64,000 bases of DNA from Agathobacter sp. (GTDB taxonomy: Bacteria; Bacillota; Clostridia; Lachnospirales; Lachnospiraceae). The translations under genes were made by a program, and so were the position numbers. The notes below the pieces were generated by a model that did no database searches, was not told where the DNA came from, and saw nothing but the letters and a program-made list of their open reading frames with translations. Positions 8,733 to 15,990 of the stretch are shown here, in pieces (the first letter of the stretch is position 1; each line of letters begins with the position of its first letter). The stretch spans positions 1 to 64,000 of the forward strand of contig JALEZW010000011.1 in NCBI GenBank assembly GCA_022772675.1, read 5' to 3'.

Positions 8733-9746
8733 TCAGCTTTTCTTTTTCCTGTAAATTACAACAGCAGCCACCACAAGCACTGCCACAGAGCCTATAAGAA
8801 CATATACAATCCAGCTTTTATAATCTTCCTTTTCGATGGATGCCAGTGGGACTTTCTCATCCTCAATCTCATCCCCCACCGTATTTCCATCCGGTTCTGT
8901 TTCCGGTAACGGTGGAACATCTCCATTCTCTCCTGCCTGATCCGCCGGCTGTGCTTTTTCCTTCGTCCCCGCAGGATTCTGCTGCTGTCCATTTGCTCCT
9001 GTACCATCTGTCATCTGCCCGTTACCGGTATTTGCAGGATTCTGCATCTGAACTGTAGTTGTCACCACGTTGGTGGTATCATCATAAACGGTCCTGACAG
9101 TAGTTTTCCCGGGAATATAGGTTACTCCCGTATATTTGTAGGAAAAGGTCAGTGTATTCTCAGAATCTTTTGATAAGACCATAGACTCTTCGCTGTCGTC
9201 CGATTCATATTCCTCAACCGTAACCGGAGCAAACGTAATCCTCTCTCCCTCACTGCCATATCCCATTATGGGAGCAGCTACCGCTTCCCCACTCTCCTTA
9301 TCCACAAAGGTAACTGAATAAGGAACCGGATCCACAAGCACCCCATAATCCAGTACATATTCTTCATTATGACGAACCCTGTCAGAAGCCTCCGGTCCCC
9401 AGGAAGCCTCACTCAGCATGGTATATTCCTTGTTTTCTTTTAAAAAACCTGAAAATAAAGCATTAAAATCAGATGTCTGTGCCACAACTCTGCCAAAAGT
9501 CCGATAAAAAACCTCTTCCATGCTCTGTCCACAGGACGCAGTAAGTTTAATATACTCCGATTTTACAGAAACAAGACTTTTCATTTTTACAGCTGTCTCT
9601 ACTTTTTCAACATCAAAACTTCCTGCATTTCCCGCCCGAAACGTAACCGTATAGGTAGATGCCGCCGGAGAAGTCAAAGGACACCATGTAACCGTAAGTA
9701 TCAAAGCCGCCAAAACTGCCGCAGCCTGCTTAAGGATTTTCTTCAT
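8733..9746 (-). CDS. Membrane-anchored surface protein with MucBP-like segment (337 aa)
   Basis: Predicted surface protein. Signal peptide residues 1-29 (hydrophobic core AAAVLAALILTVTW, cut near SPAAS). Residues ~145-205 (PYSVTFVDKESGEAV ... VTVEEY) look like a MucBP/mucin-binding type beta repeat. A Pro/Gly/Asn/Gln-rich linker (~235-300) leads to a C-terminal helix (IVYVLIGSVAVLVVAAVVIY) and KKK tail. VPLAS precedes the helix where a sortase signal would be, but no LPXTG is present, so it may simply be anchored by the helix. Start ATG 9746 overlaps the 3' end of the upstream gene by 17 bp, showing co-translation with 9730-10530. Binding partner unknown. Confidence 0.72.
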   Translation of the reverse strand: MKKILKQAAAVLAALILTVTWCPLTSPAASTYTVTFRAGNAGSFDVEKVETAVKMKSLVSVKSEYIKLTASCGQSMEEVFYRTFGRVVAQTSDFNALFSGFLKENKEYTMLSEASWGPEASDRVRHNEEYVLDYGVLVDPVPYSVTFVDKESGEAVAAPIMGYGSEGERITFAPVTVEEYESDDSEESMVLSKDSENTLTFSYKYTGVTYIPGKTTVRTVYDDTTNVVTTTVQMQNPANTGNGQMTDGTGANGQQQNPAGTKEKAQPADQAGENGDVPPLPETEPDGNTVGDEIEDEKVPLASIEKEDYKSWIVYVLIGSVAVLVVAAVVIYRKKKS

Positions 9747-10530
9747 AATCTTTCCCTTCCTTTCTCTGCTTCATGACTGCAGCTGCCACGAGAATAACTC
9801 CGACAGAAAATACAACTGTAAAAAATACATATTCCATGCTGTCCCCGGTTTTTACCAGTTTTGTCTTCTTAATATTGATGAATCTTTTTTGATGCTTAAT
9901 AACCTCCCTGTCCTTATCCTTTGTTACCGGATGCTTCACATCACATGCCCGAAAACTTAATGCCAGCTGTGCCACAGCATCTGTATAATCATTGCTGCTT
10001 CTATTATCATTTCCCTCGCCTTCCAGCTTAAGAGTCAGATAAAGCTTCGTCCCCTCTCCTGCATCCGTTTCTGCCAGGAACGTGTATTCCTCAAGTTCAT
10101 CCAGCCCGGCCAGCCCATCATGGCTTCCCCTGCCGGATGCATCATAACCACCGGTCTTGGACTGCAAAAGGGATACTGCTTCTTCTCCCTCTCCCACAAA
10201 AAGATTAAACTTATATGCTCCTCCGGAGGACTTATTATCATTTTCCAGTGTGTCAAGGGTCTTCTGTGAAATATAAAATCGAACTTTATCTTTACTTCCA
10301 TTGTGCAGATAAATCGTCTGTGTTCTCTCATCTCCCGGTGCCATATCCTTAAAAGCGTCCAGAGACAGGGATTCCACAGGGATTTTTTCGCTCTCATCTA
10401 AATAGTAGGTAAATTCTTTTTCCTCATTCAGGCAGACCGTGGGAACCGGCTCCGCAGCATCCACTGCCCTTTGCACGCCTGTACCTGCCAAAATCAAAAC
10501 CATCAGAAAAAAACCTATCTTTTTCTTCAT
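9730..10530 (-). CDS. Surface protein with TasA-like region and LVKTG-type C-terminal tail (266 aa)
   Basis: Signal peptide 1-27 (MKKKIGFFLMVLILAGTG ... VDAAE). The following region, with MAPGDERTQTIYLHNGSKDKV (~residues 47-67), resembles the PGD-strand-N pattern of TasA/camelysin domains. The C-terminus has KKTKLVKTGDSMEY, then a hydrophobic helix and a charged tail, the layout of a cell-wall sorting signal but with Val in place of Pro (LVKTG for LPXTG). ATG 10530 is chosen because AAAGGAG lies 7 nt upstream; a longer frame from 10599 would start inside the upstream gene without a site. It lies between a SipW-type gene and the MucBP-like gene in one operon. Likely an anchor or base for the fibre; this role is inference. 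Confidence 0.72.
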   Translation of the reverse strand: MKKKIGFFLMVLILAGTGVQRAVDAAEPVPTVCLNEEKEFTYYLDESEKIPVESLSLDAFKDMAPGDERTQTIYLHNGSKDKVRFYISQKTLDTLENDNKSSGGAYKFNLFVGEGEEAVSLLQSKTGGYDASGRGSHDGLAGLDELEEYTFLAETDAGEGTKLYLTLKLEGEGNDNRSSNDYTDAVAQLALSFRACDVKHPVTKDKDREVIKHQKRFINIKKTKLVKTGDSMEYVFFTVVFSVGVILVAAAVMKQRKEGKDYEENP

Positions 10531-10576
10531 GACAACTCCTTTATTCACGAAATTAAACCGTATCATAATTTCAGAA

Positions 10577-11242
10577 TTATGACCTGGTTTCTGACACACT
10601 CATCAGAATCTCCTTCTCAAAATGCGGAAACACACCCCATTCCGCTGCAATTGCATCATCGCTGTTATCCGCCTGCACTGCAGCCGCATCTATATCCAAG
10701 AGGAAATGTGCGTCAGCATATTGATTTCCCATATCCGTATCAAAAGTAATTTCATCAAGAAAAGAAGCCGTCTCTCCATAGGCCAGTGGTTTCGAATAAT
10801 ACAGCACCGCTTCCTCACTGTCACAGTAAGCCACGATCCAGTCTCCGATTTTTATCTGATTTTCATAGGATTTCACAAGAGGATAGGCTTTCCCATTCAT
10901 CTTTAATACAACATGGCTCTTTTTCGCCTCTGCATCCGCAAGTGTATCCTTTGACCATCCAAAATGGACCGTTACCCTGGTGTACAGGTCATAACCGCCC
11001 TTCCTGTCGTTCAAGACCCGGTAATCCAGTGAAGTGGTTCCTCCCGGAACCACTTTGATTTCTGAAATAGTGCTGCCATTATTTTTTGTATCACCGGACA
11101 AAACTGAAATTCCCAGTGATTTCTCCGAGATATTCTGAAGTACGGTTCCTGACTCCACATATCCGGATGCAAATGTCCCCACCATTGCTGCAGAAGCAAT
11201 AAGCCCCGCTGCTGCAAGAAGAAGCAGATACTTTTTCTTCAA
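10577..11242 (-). CDS. SipW-type-like secreted protein, TTG start (221 aa)
   Basis: First gene of the promoter-C unit. I place the start at TTG 11242: GGGAGG lies 8 nt upstream and the translation then begins LKKKYLLLLAAAG, a proper signal peptide. The next in-frame upstream start would add 27 hydrophilic residues and include the promoter. The signal ends AAMVGTFASGYVESG, close to the SipW motif G-T-[LF]-A-x. The mature part has VVPGGTTSLDYRVLNDRKGGYDLYTRVTVHF, a TasA/CalY-like pattern, and ends without an anchor. Possibly the major or initiating subunit of a second fibre branch; its fold assignment is from pattern only. Confidence 0.72.
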   Translation of the reverse strand: MKKKYLLLLAAAGLIASAAMVGTFASGYVESGTVLQNISEKSLGISVLSGDTKNNGSTISEIKVVPGGTTSLDYRVLNDRKGGYDLYTRVTVHFGWSKDTLADAEAKKSHVVLKMNGKAYPLVKSYENQIKIGDWIVAYCDSEEAVLYYSKPLAYGETASFLDEITFDTDMGNQYADAHFLLDIDAAAVQADNSDDAIAAEWGVFPHFEKEILMSVSETRS

Positions 11243-11302
11243 AACAAATTCCTCCCGTGGTGATTCCACAATTTGCTGCGTTACACCGTAACCATTTTGA
11301 TC

Positions 11303-11336
11303 ATTATAGATCTCTATCGTCACACAGAGGTCACAC
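11303..11336 (-). promoter_or_regulatory. Direct-repeat promoter C (GTGTGAC x2, 11 bp apart, then TATAAT)
   Basis: Minus strand: GTGTGAC at 11336-11330 and 11325-11319, period 11 bp, 10 nt spacer, then a perfect -10 box TATAAT (11308-11303). No -35 box. It lies between the metF stop (11351) and the TTG start at 11242. Same geometry as promoters A and B. Confidence 0.72.
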
Positions 11337-11350
11337 TGGAAAAGAGTTTG

Positions 11351-12217
11351 TTATGCAGTATAAATATGTGACAGATTATGCATGATTGCCGCTGCTACAT
11401 CCGGCTTATTCATAGAATAAATGTGAATATGGCTGGCACCATTTGCAATCAGATCAATAATCTGTTCCGTGGCGTAGGCGATTCCCGCCTGTTTCATAGC
11501 CGCCGGGTCATCTCCAAACCGGTCAACGATACTTAAAAATTTTGCAGGAACCAGATTTCCGGTAAGAGAAATTGCCCGTTTTACCTGGGATGCATTCGTC
11601 ACCGGCATGATTCCGGCTGTTATCGGTACATCAATCCCCTTTGCCAACGCTTTGTAGAGAAAACGGTAATAGATATTGTTGTCAAAAAACATCTGGGTGG
11701 TCAGGAAATCACATCCTGCATCCACTTTTTCTTTCAAATAATTTAAATCTTCATCCATGTTAGCAGCTTCCGGATGCCCCTCCGGATAACAGGCTCCACC
11801 GATACAGAAATCACCTTCCTCTTTAATCTCACGGATCAATTCAATGGCATGGTGGTATTGATTGGGAAGTGGAAAATCTGCATTTTCCGGAATATCTCCA
11901 CGAAGTGCCAAAATGTTTTCTATGCCCCTGTCTTTGAGTTCCCCGATCACTGTCTGCACCTTTTCCCTGGTAGAAGACACGCAGGTCAAATGGGCAATCG
12001 CCGGAACCCCAAAAGAATTGATGGTATCTGCTATTTCCACTGTATAATCACTGGTTCCTCCGGTTGCCCCGTAGGTGCAGCTGATATAAGCAGGATTTAA
12101 TTTTGCAATTTCTTCAGCTACCGACTTATAATTATCAAGCTGTGAACCTTTCTTCGGTGGAAAGATTTCACAGGAAATGGTTACATCCTTATTCTTTAAA
12201 ATCTCTGATACTTTCAT
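11351..12217 (-). CDS. metF: Methylenetetrahydrofolate reductase
   Basis: Flavoprotein reducing 5,10-methylene-THF to 5-methyl-THF for methionine synthesis or, in acetogens, the methyl branch. The 288 residues are the usual length of bacterial MetF. Seen: SCEIFPPKKG near residue 20 with the catalytic Glu; YISCTYGATGG; LTCVS; NILALRGDIP near residue 95; CIGGACYPEGHPEA near 140; DFLTTQMFFDN near 170; a TAGIMPV segment near 200. ATG 12217 is chosen because GAGGGAG sits 8 nt upstream; the longer frame from 12247 adds ten charged residues without an RBS. It follows a greA-like gene. Nothing links it functionally to the surface genes downstream. Confidence 0.95.
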   Translation of the reverse strand: MKVSEILKNKDVTISCEIFPPKKGSQLDNYKSVAEEIAKLNPAYISCTYGATGGTSDYTVEIADTINSFGVPAIAHLTCVSSTREKVQTVIGELKDRGIENILALRGDIPENADFPLPNQYHHAIELIREIKEEGDFCIGGACYPEGHPEAANMDEDLNYLKEKVDAGCDFLTTQMFFDNNIYYRFLYKALAKGIDVPITAGIMPVTNASQVKRAISLTGNLVPAKFLSIVDRFGDDPAAMKQAGIAYATEQIIDLIANGASHIHIYSMNKPDVAAAIMHNLSHIYTA

Positions 12218-12277
12218 CTTTTTCTCCCTCGTCTTTCTTATATACATCTATACATCCTTTTACCAATAGATCATGTA

Positions 12278-12781
12278 CTAGAACTTCCTCAATTCATCCG
12301 TTCCGTCATCCACAGTATTTTCAATCTTTTTTATCTGCACAAAATAGGAATAGCTGTCATTTACATGGACCTCACACCGGTCTCCCACCTTGTGACCAAA
12401 AATGGCAGAACCAAGAGGTGACTCTCTGCTGATAAGATTCTTCAGAGAATTACTCCTCACCGTTGTCACCAGCTTATAGGTCTCCGTCACATCATCCTCT
12501 TCAAAATAGATATCCACCGTATTGTTCATTCCCACCTCATCCTCCGGGGAATCCTCAGAAACAATCACAGCTGTCTTTATCATTTTTTCCAGATAGCGGA
12601 TCCGGCTCTCATTTTCATTCTTAAATTTCTTGGCTGCCTTATACTCAAAATTCTCGCTTAAGTCTCCCTGAGCCCGGGCTTCCTTAACATCTTCAAGAGC
12701 TTCTTTGCGGACCACCAGCTTTCGATGCTCTATCTCCGCCTCCATCTTTTCAATATCTTTTTTTGTCAGTTCATCATGCAT
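12278..12781 (-). CDS. greA: GreA/GreB-family transcription elongation factor
   Basis: Cytoplasmic factor that stimulates RNA cleavage by backtracked RNA polymerase. The 167 residues split into an N-terminal antiparallel coiled coil (1-80) with acidic tip motif AQGDLSENFEYKAAK, where the two acidic residues D and E are present, and a C-terminal FKBP-like domain with SRESPLGSAIFGHKVGD. Length is near the usual 157-160 aa. RBS GGAGG precedes ATG 12781. This may be a second greA paralogue, since its coiled coil is slightly divergent; other copies cannot be seen in the window. Confidence 0.88.
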   Translation of the reverse strand: MHDELTKKDIEKMEAEIEHRKLVVRKEALEDVKEARAQGDLSENFEYKAAKKFKNENESRIRYLEKMIKTAVIVSEDSPEDEVGMNNTVDIYFEEDDVTETYKLVTTVRSNSLKNLISRESPLGSAIFGHKVGDRCEVHVNDSYSYFVQIKKIENTVDDGTDELRKF

Positions 12782-12885
12782 TTTATTCCTCCAGATAATA
12801 TAATTATAATTTATTTTTGTATTTTATTTGTTTTCGGTATTGCAGGTGTCCCCAAAATTTTTGTAACATATTCAATCAATGCAGC

Positions 12886-13494
12886 TTACATCCATGTAGC
12901 TTCAGCAGACTTTTCCTTTTCCGTACAGACACTGATACGATATCCGTCCCCCGTCATCTCTTCTACATAGCAAGCACCGTGCAATGTGTCCACAGACTTA
13001 AAATCACAGGTAAGGCCTTTTCCTGTCATTTTCACATAGCTCTCTTTTCTGGTCCAAAAGCCCAGTGCAGTCTCTACTGTCATATTCTGTTTCCACAGGT
13101 ATTTTTCCTCCTCCGTCAGAATACGCTCCATAAAACGCTCACACTGTATTCTCTTTTCAAACCTGGAAAGATGCTCCACATCAATGCCCACCGGCTCATC
13201 CGCCAATGCGCAGACCACGCAGTCACCTGCATGACTCAGGTTAAAATATAATGGAATATCCTTAAAGACCGGCTTTCCGTGCTCTCCCTGAACAATGGAA
13301 TGGGCCTGAATATCTACATCCACATCTCCCAGTGCTCTCTTAAGGAGGAGTCCTGCAGCTGCAGACTGACATTTTCCCTGTTCATTTCTCATGGAAAGTA
13401 CCCGTTTTCTCCTGCTCTCGGAAAGCTGTTCCAGCACTCTGTCATTCACCTGGGGGCACAGTGCAGATACATGGCCCGTATATATGTTAAGCAT
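12886..13494 (-). CDS. 4'-phosphopantetheinyl transferase, Sfp type
   Basis: Transfers phosphopantetheine from CoA to the serine of a carrier protein. Motifs: PVGIDVEHLSRFEKRI (about residues 103-118) with Mg-binding Asp and Glu, and FWTRKESYVKMTGKGL (about 148-163), the WxxKES-K signature. At 202 aa it is a compact Sfp member. ATG 13494 overlaps the uppP stop by 8 bp, so the two are probably co-translated; the extended frame inside uppP was rejected. No polyketide, non-ribosomal peptide or carrier-protein gene lies in the window, so the substrate is unknown; it may be fatty-acid ACP or a system elsewhere. Confidence 0.88.
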   Translation of the reverse strand: MLNIYTGHVSALCPQVNDRVLEQLSESRRKRVLSMRNEQGKCQSAAAGLLLKRALGDVDVDIQAHSIVQGEHGKPVFKDIPLYFNLSHAGDCVVCALADEPVGIDVEHLSRFEKRIQCERFMERILTEEEKYLWKQNMTVETALGFWTRKESYVKMTGKGLTCDFKSVDTLHGACYVEEMTGDGYRISVCTEKEKSAEATWM

Positions 13495-14356
13495 GGACGA
13501 CTCCCAAAAGTCCCAGCAAAAGAACCAGAGTACCCAGGATGATCCGGTACCAGCCAAACACCTTAAAGTCATGCTTTTTAATATATCCCATTAAAAACTG
13601 AATGACCAAAAGGGAAACCACAAAGGCAATTATCGTTCCCACTAAAAGGATTACAATCTCATTTACAGAATAATGAAATCCAAATTTAAGCATTTTTAAA
13701 AGACTTGCTCCAAACATAACCGGAATTGCCATGAAAAATGTATATTCCGCTGCCACAGTACGGGACACACCGATTAACAATGCCCCTACAATGGTAGCAC
13801 CGGAACGGGATGTGCCCGGAAATACAGCAGCAATCAGCTGAAACAGACCAATAAATAACGCCGTATCATATCCGATATCTGCCACTGCATTGATTTTTGC
13901 CGGCTTCCCCTTATGTTTATTTTCTATCAGAATAAAAGCGATACCAAAAATAATCAGCATCACAGCTACCATCTGATAGGTGTAAAAATGTTCTTCAATC
14001 CAGTCATCTGCAAGAATTCCCACAACTGCTGCAGGAATCGCAGATACTAGAATATGAAACCACAATTTAAAAATATCCGTCTTAATCCACTTTCCCAATC
14101 CATTCCTGCTGAGTGGTACCTGATTATTCTTCCTGCCGAAGGGCCAGATCTGACTCCAGAACAAAACTACAACTGCAAGGATTGCTCCCAGCTGAATCAC
14201 AACCTCAAACATACTGTAGAAGGATTCGCTCACATCCAGCTTTACTGCTTCATTCAAAAGAATCAGATGTCCGGTACTGCTTATGGGAAGCCACTCCGTT
14301 ACCCCCTCTACCAGTCCAAATAAAACGGCCTTAAGTATCTCTATCAACTCTGTCAT
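13487..14356 (-). CDS. uppP: Undecaprenyl-diphosphatase (BacA/UppP)
   Basis: Integral membrane phosphatase that recycles undecaprenyl pyrophosphate for cell-wall synthesis and gives bacitracin tolerance. Signature motifs: EGVTEWLPISSTGHLIL near residue 17 and VFPGTSRSGATI near 170, each carrying the conserved Glu/Ser/Arg active residues. Multiple hydrophobic helices span the 289 aa, standard length. ATG 14356 is preceded by AAAGGAGG; a longer frame would run into the upstream DUF4445 gene. The 8 bp overlap with the PPTase gene and 19 bp gap from the upstream gene make a three-gene unit. Confidence 0.96.
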   Translation of the reverse strand: MTELIEILKAVLFGLVEGVTEWLPISSTGHLILLNEAVKLDVSESFYSMFEVVIQLGAILAVVVLFWSQIWPFGRKNNQVPLSRNGLGKWIKTDIFKLWFHILVSAIPAAVVGILADDWIEEHFYTYQMVAVMLIIFGIAFILIENKHKGKPAKINAVADIGYDTALFIGLFQLIAAVFPGTSRSGATIVGALLIGVSRTVAAEYTFFMAIPVMFGASLLKMLKFGFHYSVNEIVILLVGTIIAFVVSLLVIQFLMGYIKKHDFKVFGWYRIILGTLVLLLGLLGVVHA

Positions 14357-14375
14357 TTCTTTCCTCCTTTTCCAA

Positions 14376-15890
14376 TCAGAATCCCATCTGCTGCATATAC
14401 GCTTCCGAAAAATCCGGATGCGATGACAATTCAATATACTGCATGCTTTCTTTCATTATCCCAAGTTTTTCTCTTGCCTCACAAGAAATGGCGGCAGAAA
14501 CAGCTCCCTCTCCGGCTGCATTTCCCACGGACTCCGTTACCGGGAGCAGTTCTTTCGGAATCAGTCCGATTTTTGCAGCACTCTCTTTATTTAAATAACT
14601 GCCAAATCCACCGGCCAGGATCACACGGTCAATCTCTTTATACTCTGTTTTGCTTTCCCTTAACAGAATATGAAGGCCTGCCGCAAAGGCTGCCTTGGCA
14701 AGCTGAAGTCCCCGGATATCCTCCTGCGTCATACAGATTTTCCCCGGCACAAGCCACATACATGGCTGTCCCCTGTACTCTCCAAGATACCTTCGGAATG
14801 CGACCGACACCTCCCCAGGTTTTTTCAAAAGACCTGTGTCATCCAGAATTCCCATCTCCAGCATCACCGCCAGCGCATCAATTAACCCGGAACCACAGAT
14901 TCCCCTCGCTTCAATGTCCTCTATTACCTCCAGCCGGAGTCTTCTTTTATCCAGCCACACATGAGAAACAGCGCCAGGGGCTGCCGGCATCCCCATGGTC
15001 ATCTGTGCTCCCTCAAAGGCTGACCCTACCGCAGTGGCACAGCACATATAATGGTTCCCGCTGCCCACCGCCATCTCTCCGTTGGTGCCAACATCCAGAA
15101 GAAGTGTTTTTTTCTTTTCATTTCCATGCATCACGGCAATGAGATCTGCGGTAATATCTCCTCCCAGAAACCCGGCAACTGCAGGTGCAATATACACCTT
15201 ATCACACTCCGGAATTCCTATCCCTTTTCCCGAGAATTCCCTTCCAAAAAACTCCTTCGGCATAAACGGAGTTACTCCGATTAGTGAGGGGGAAATGCCA
15301 GCAGCCAGATGGCTCATGACTGTATTTCCCACTATTGCCAGCCTCTCTATGTTCTCTTTTCGTTTCGTTTTTTCCTGCATCTGTGCCAGCATATGACGTA
15401 TCTGACCGGTAATCTGCTCATGCAGAAGTTCAAGATTTCCTGCGTCTGCCGCCTGAATTCTTGACAACACGTCAGCTCCAAAGCCTCTCTGGGCACTTGG
15501 CTCGCTGACCGTGGCAAGCTTCTGTCCGGTTTTCCCGTCTAAAAGATGGCAGACCACCGTGGTAGTTCCAATATCACAGGCTGCTGCAAGGGAAACCTCC
15601 CCGTCCGGCTTATAATGTCTGCAGATTCCCTCCTCCGCAATCCGTGCTTTTCCGGCATCCAGCTGTTCCCTGGGAATCGTGACATACATATCCTCTTTCG
15701 CCTTTGTCGTACAGGCAAGTACATCCCCTAACCCTTCCACCGTAACTGTACATTTGCCACAGCGTCCTCTGCCTCCACAGGGGGCGTTTACCACGTGAAT
15801 CCCATTGGCCTGCAGAGCTTCCAGGATCGTCTGGTTCTTTTCAAAGGGCACAGTATGTTTTGTTGTTCCAATGGTTATATTTATTTGCAT
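14376..15890 (-). CDS. [2Fe-2S] ferredoxin + ASKHA (DUF4445) protein, RACo-like
   Basis: Related to reductive activators of corrinoid proteins (RACo/RamA type), which use ATP to reduce cob(II)alamin. Residues 1-90 are a plant-type ferredoxin domain with NAPCGGRGRCGKC and a fourth Cys in VLACTTKA. The rest is the DUF4445 ASKHA domain: AACDIGTTTVVCHLLDG, LLLDVGTNGEMAVG, GICGSGLIDALAVM and ILAGGFGSYLNK are nucleotide-binding elements. 504 aa from ATG 15890; this ATG has no clear RBS and follows a promoter-like sequence by 6 nt (see separate entry). An alternative TTG at 15926 also has only a weak site. No corrinoid protein or methyltransferase gene is nearby, so its partner is unknown. Confidence 0.8.
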   Translation of the reverse strand: MQINITIGTTKHTVPFEKNQTILEALQANGIHVVNAPCGGRGRCGKCTVTVEGLGDVLACTTKAKEDMYVTIPREQLDAGKARIAEEGICRHYKPDGEVSLAAACDIGTTTVVCHLLDGKTGQKLATVSEPSAQRGFGADVLSRIQAADAGNLELLHEQITGQIRHMLAQMQEKTKRKENIERLAIVGNTVMSHLAAGISPSLIGVTPFMPKEFFGREFSGKGIGIPECDKVYIAPAVAGFLGGDITADLIAVMHGNEKKKTLLLDVGTNGEMAVGSGNHYMCCATAVGSAFEGAQMTMGMPAAPGAVSHVWLDKRRLRLEVIEDIEARGICGSGLIDALAVMLEMGILDDTGLLKKPGEVSVAFRRYLGEYRGQPCMWLVPGKICMTQEDIRGLQLAKAAFAAGLHILLRESKTEYKEIDRVILAGGFGSYLNKESAAKIGLIPKELLPVTESVGNAAGEGAVSAAISCEAREKLGIMKESMQYIELSSHPDFSEAYMQQMGF

Positions 15891-15896
15891 TTTTTT

Positions 15897-15926
15897 ATTA
15901 TACCGTATCTGTAAGTCTCTCTGCAA
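15897..15926 (-). promoter_or_regulatory. Promoter-like sequence directly abutting the DUF4445 start
   Basis: Minus strand TTGCAG (15926-15921), 18 nt, TATAAT (15902-15897), then six A residues and ATG 15890. A start site 6-8 nt after the -10 would fall on or beside the ATG, giving a leaderless or nearly leaderless mRNA. The -35 match is only three of six. Confidence 0.4.
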
Positions 15927-15937
15927 GTTCTTTCACT

Positions 15938-15971
15938 GAAAAGGCAGCGAATGAAATCCGCTGCCTTTTTT
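15938..15971 (-). terminator. Terminator after purA
   Basis: The minus strand reads AAAAGGCAGCGGA, TTTCA, then TTCGCTGCCTTTT: a strong GC-rich stem with A-run before and T-run after. It lies 20 nt past the purA stop. On the plus strand the same hairpin is followed by six T, so it would work in both directions. Confidence 0.75.
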
Positions 15972-15990
15972 ACAACATATTTACAACATA

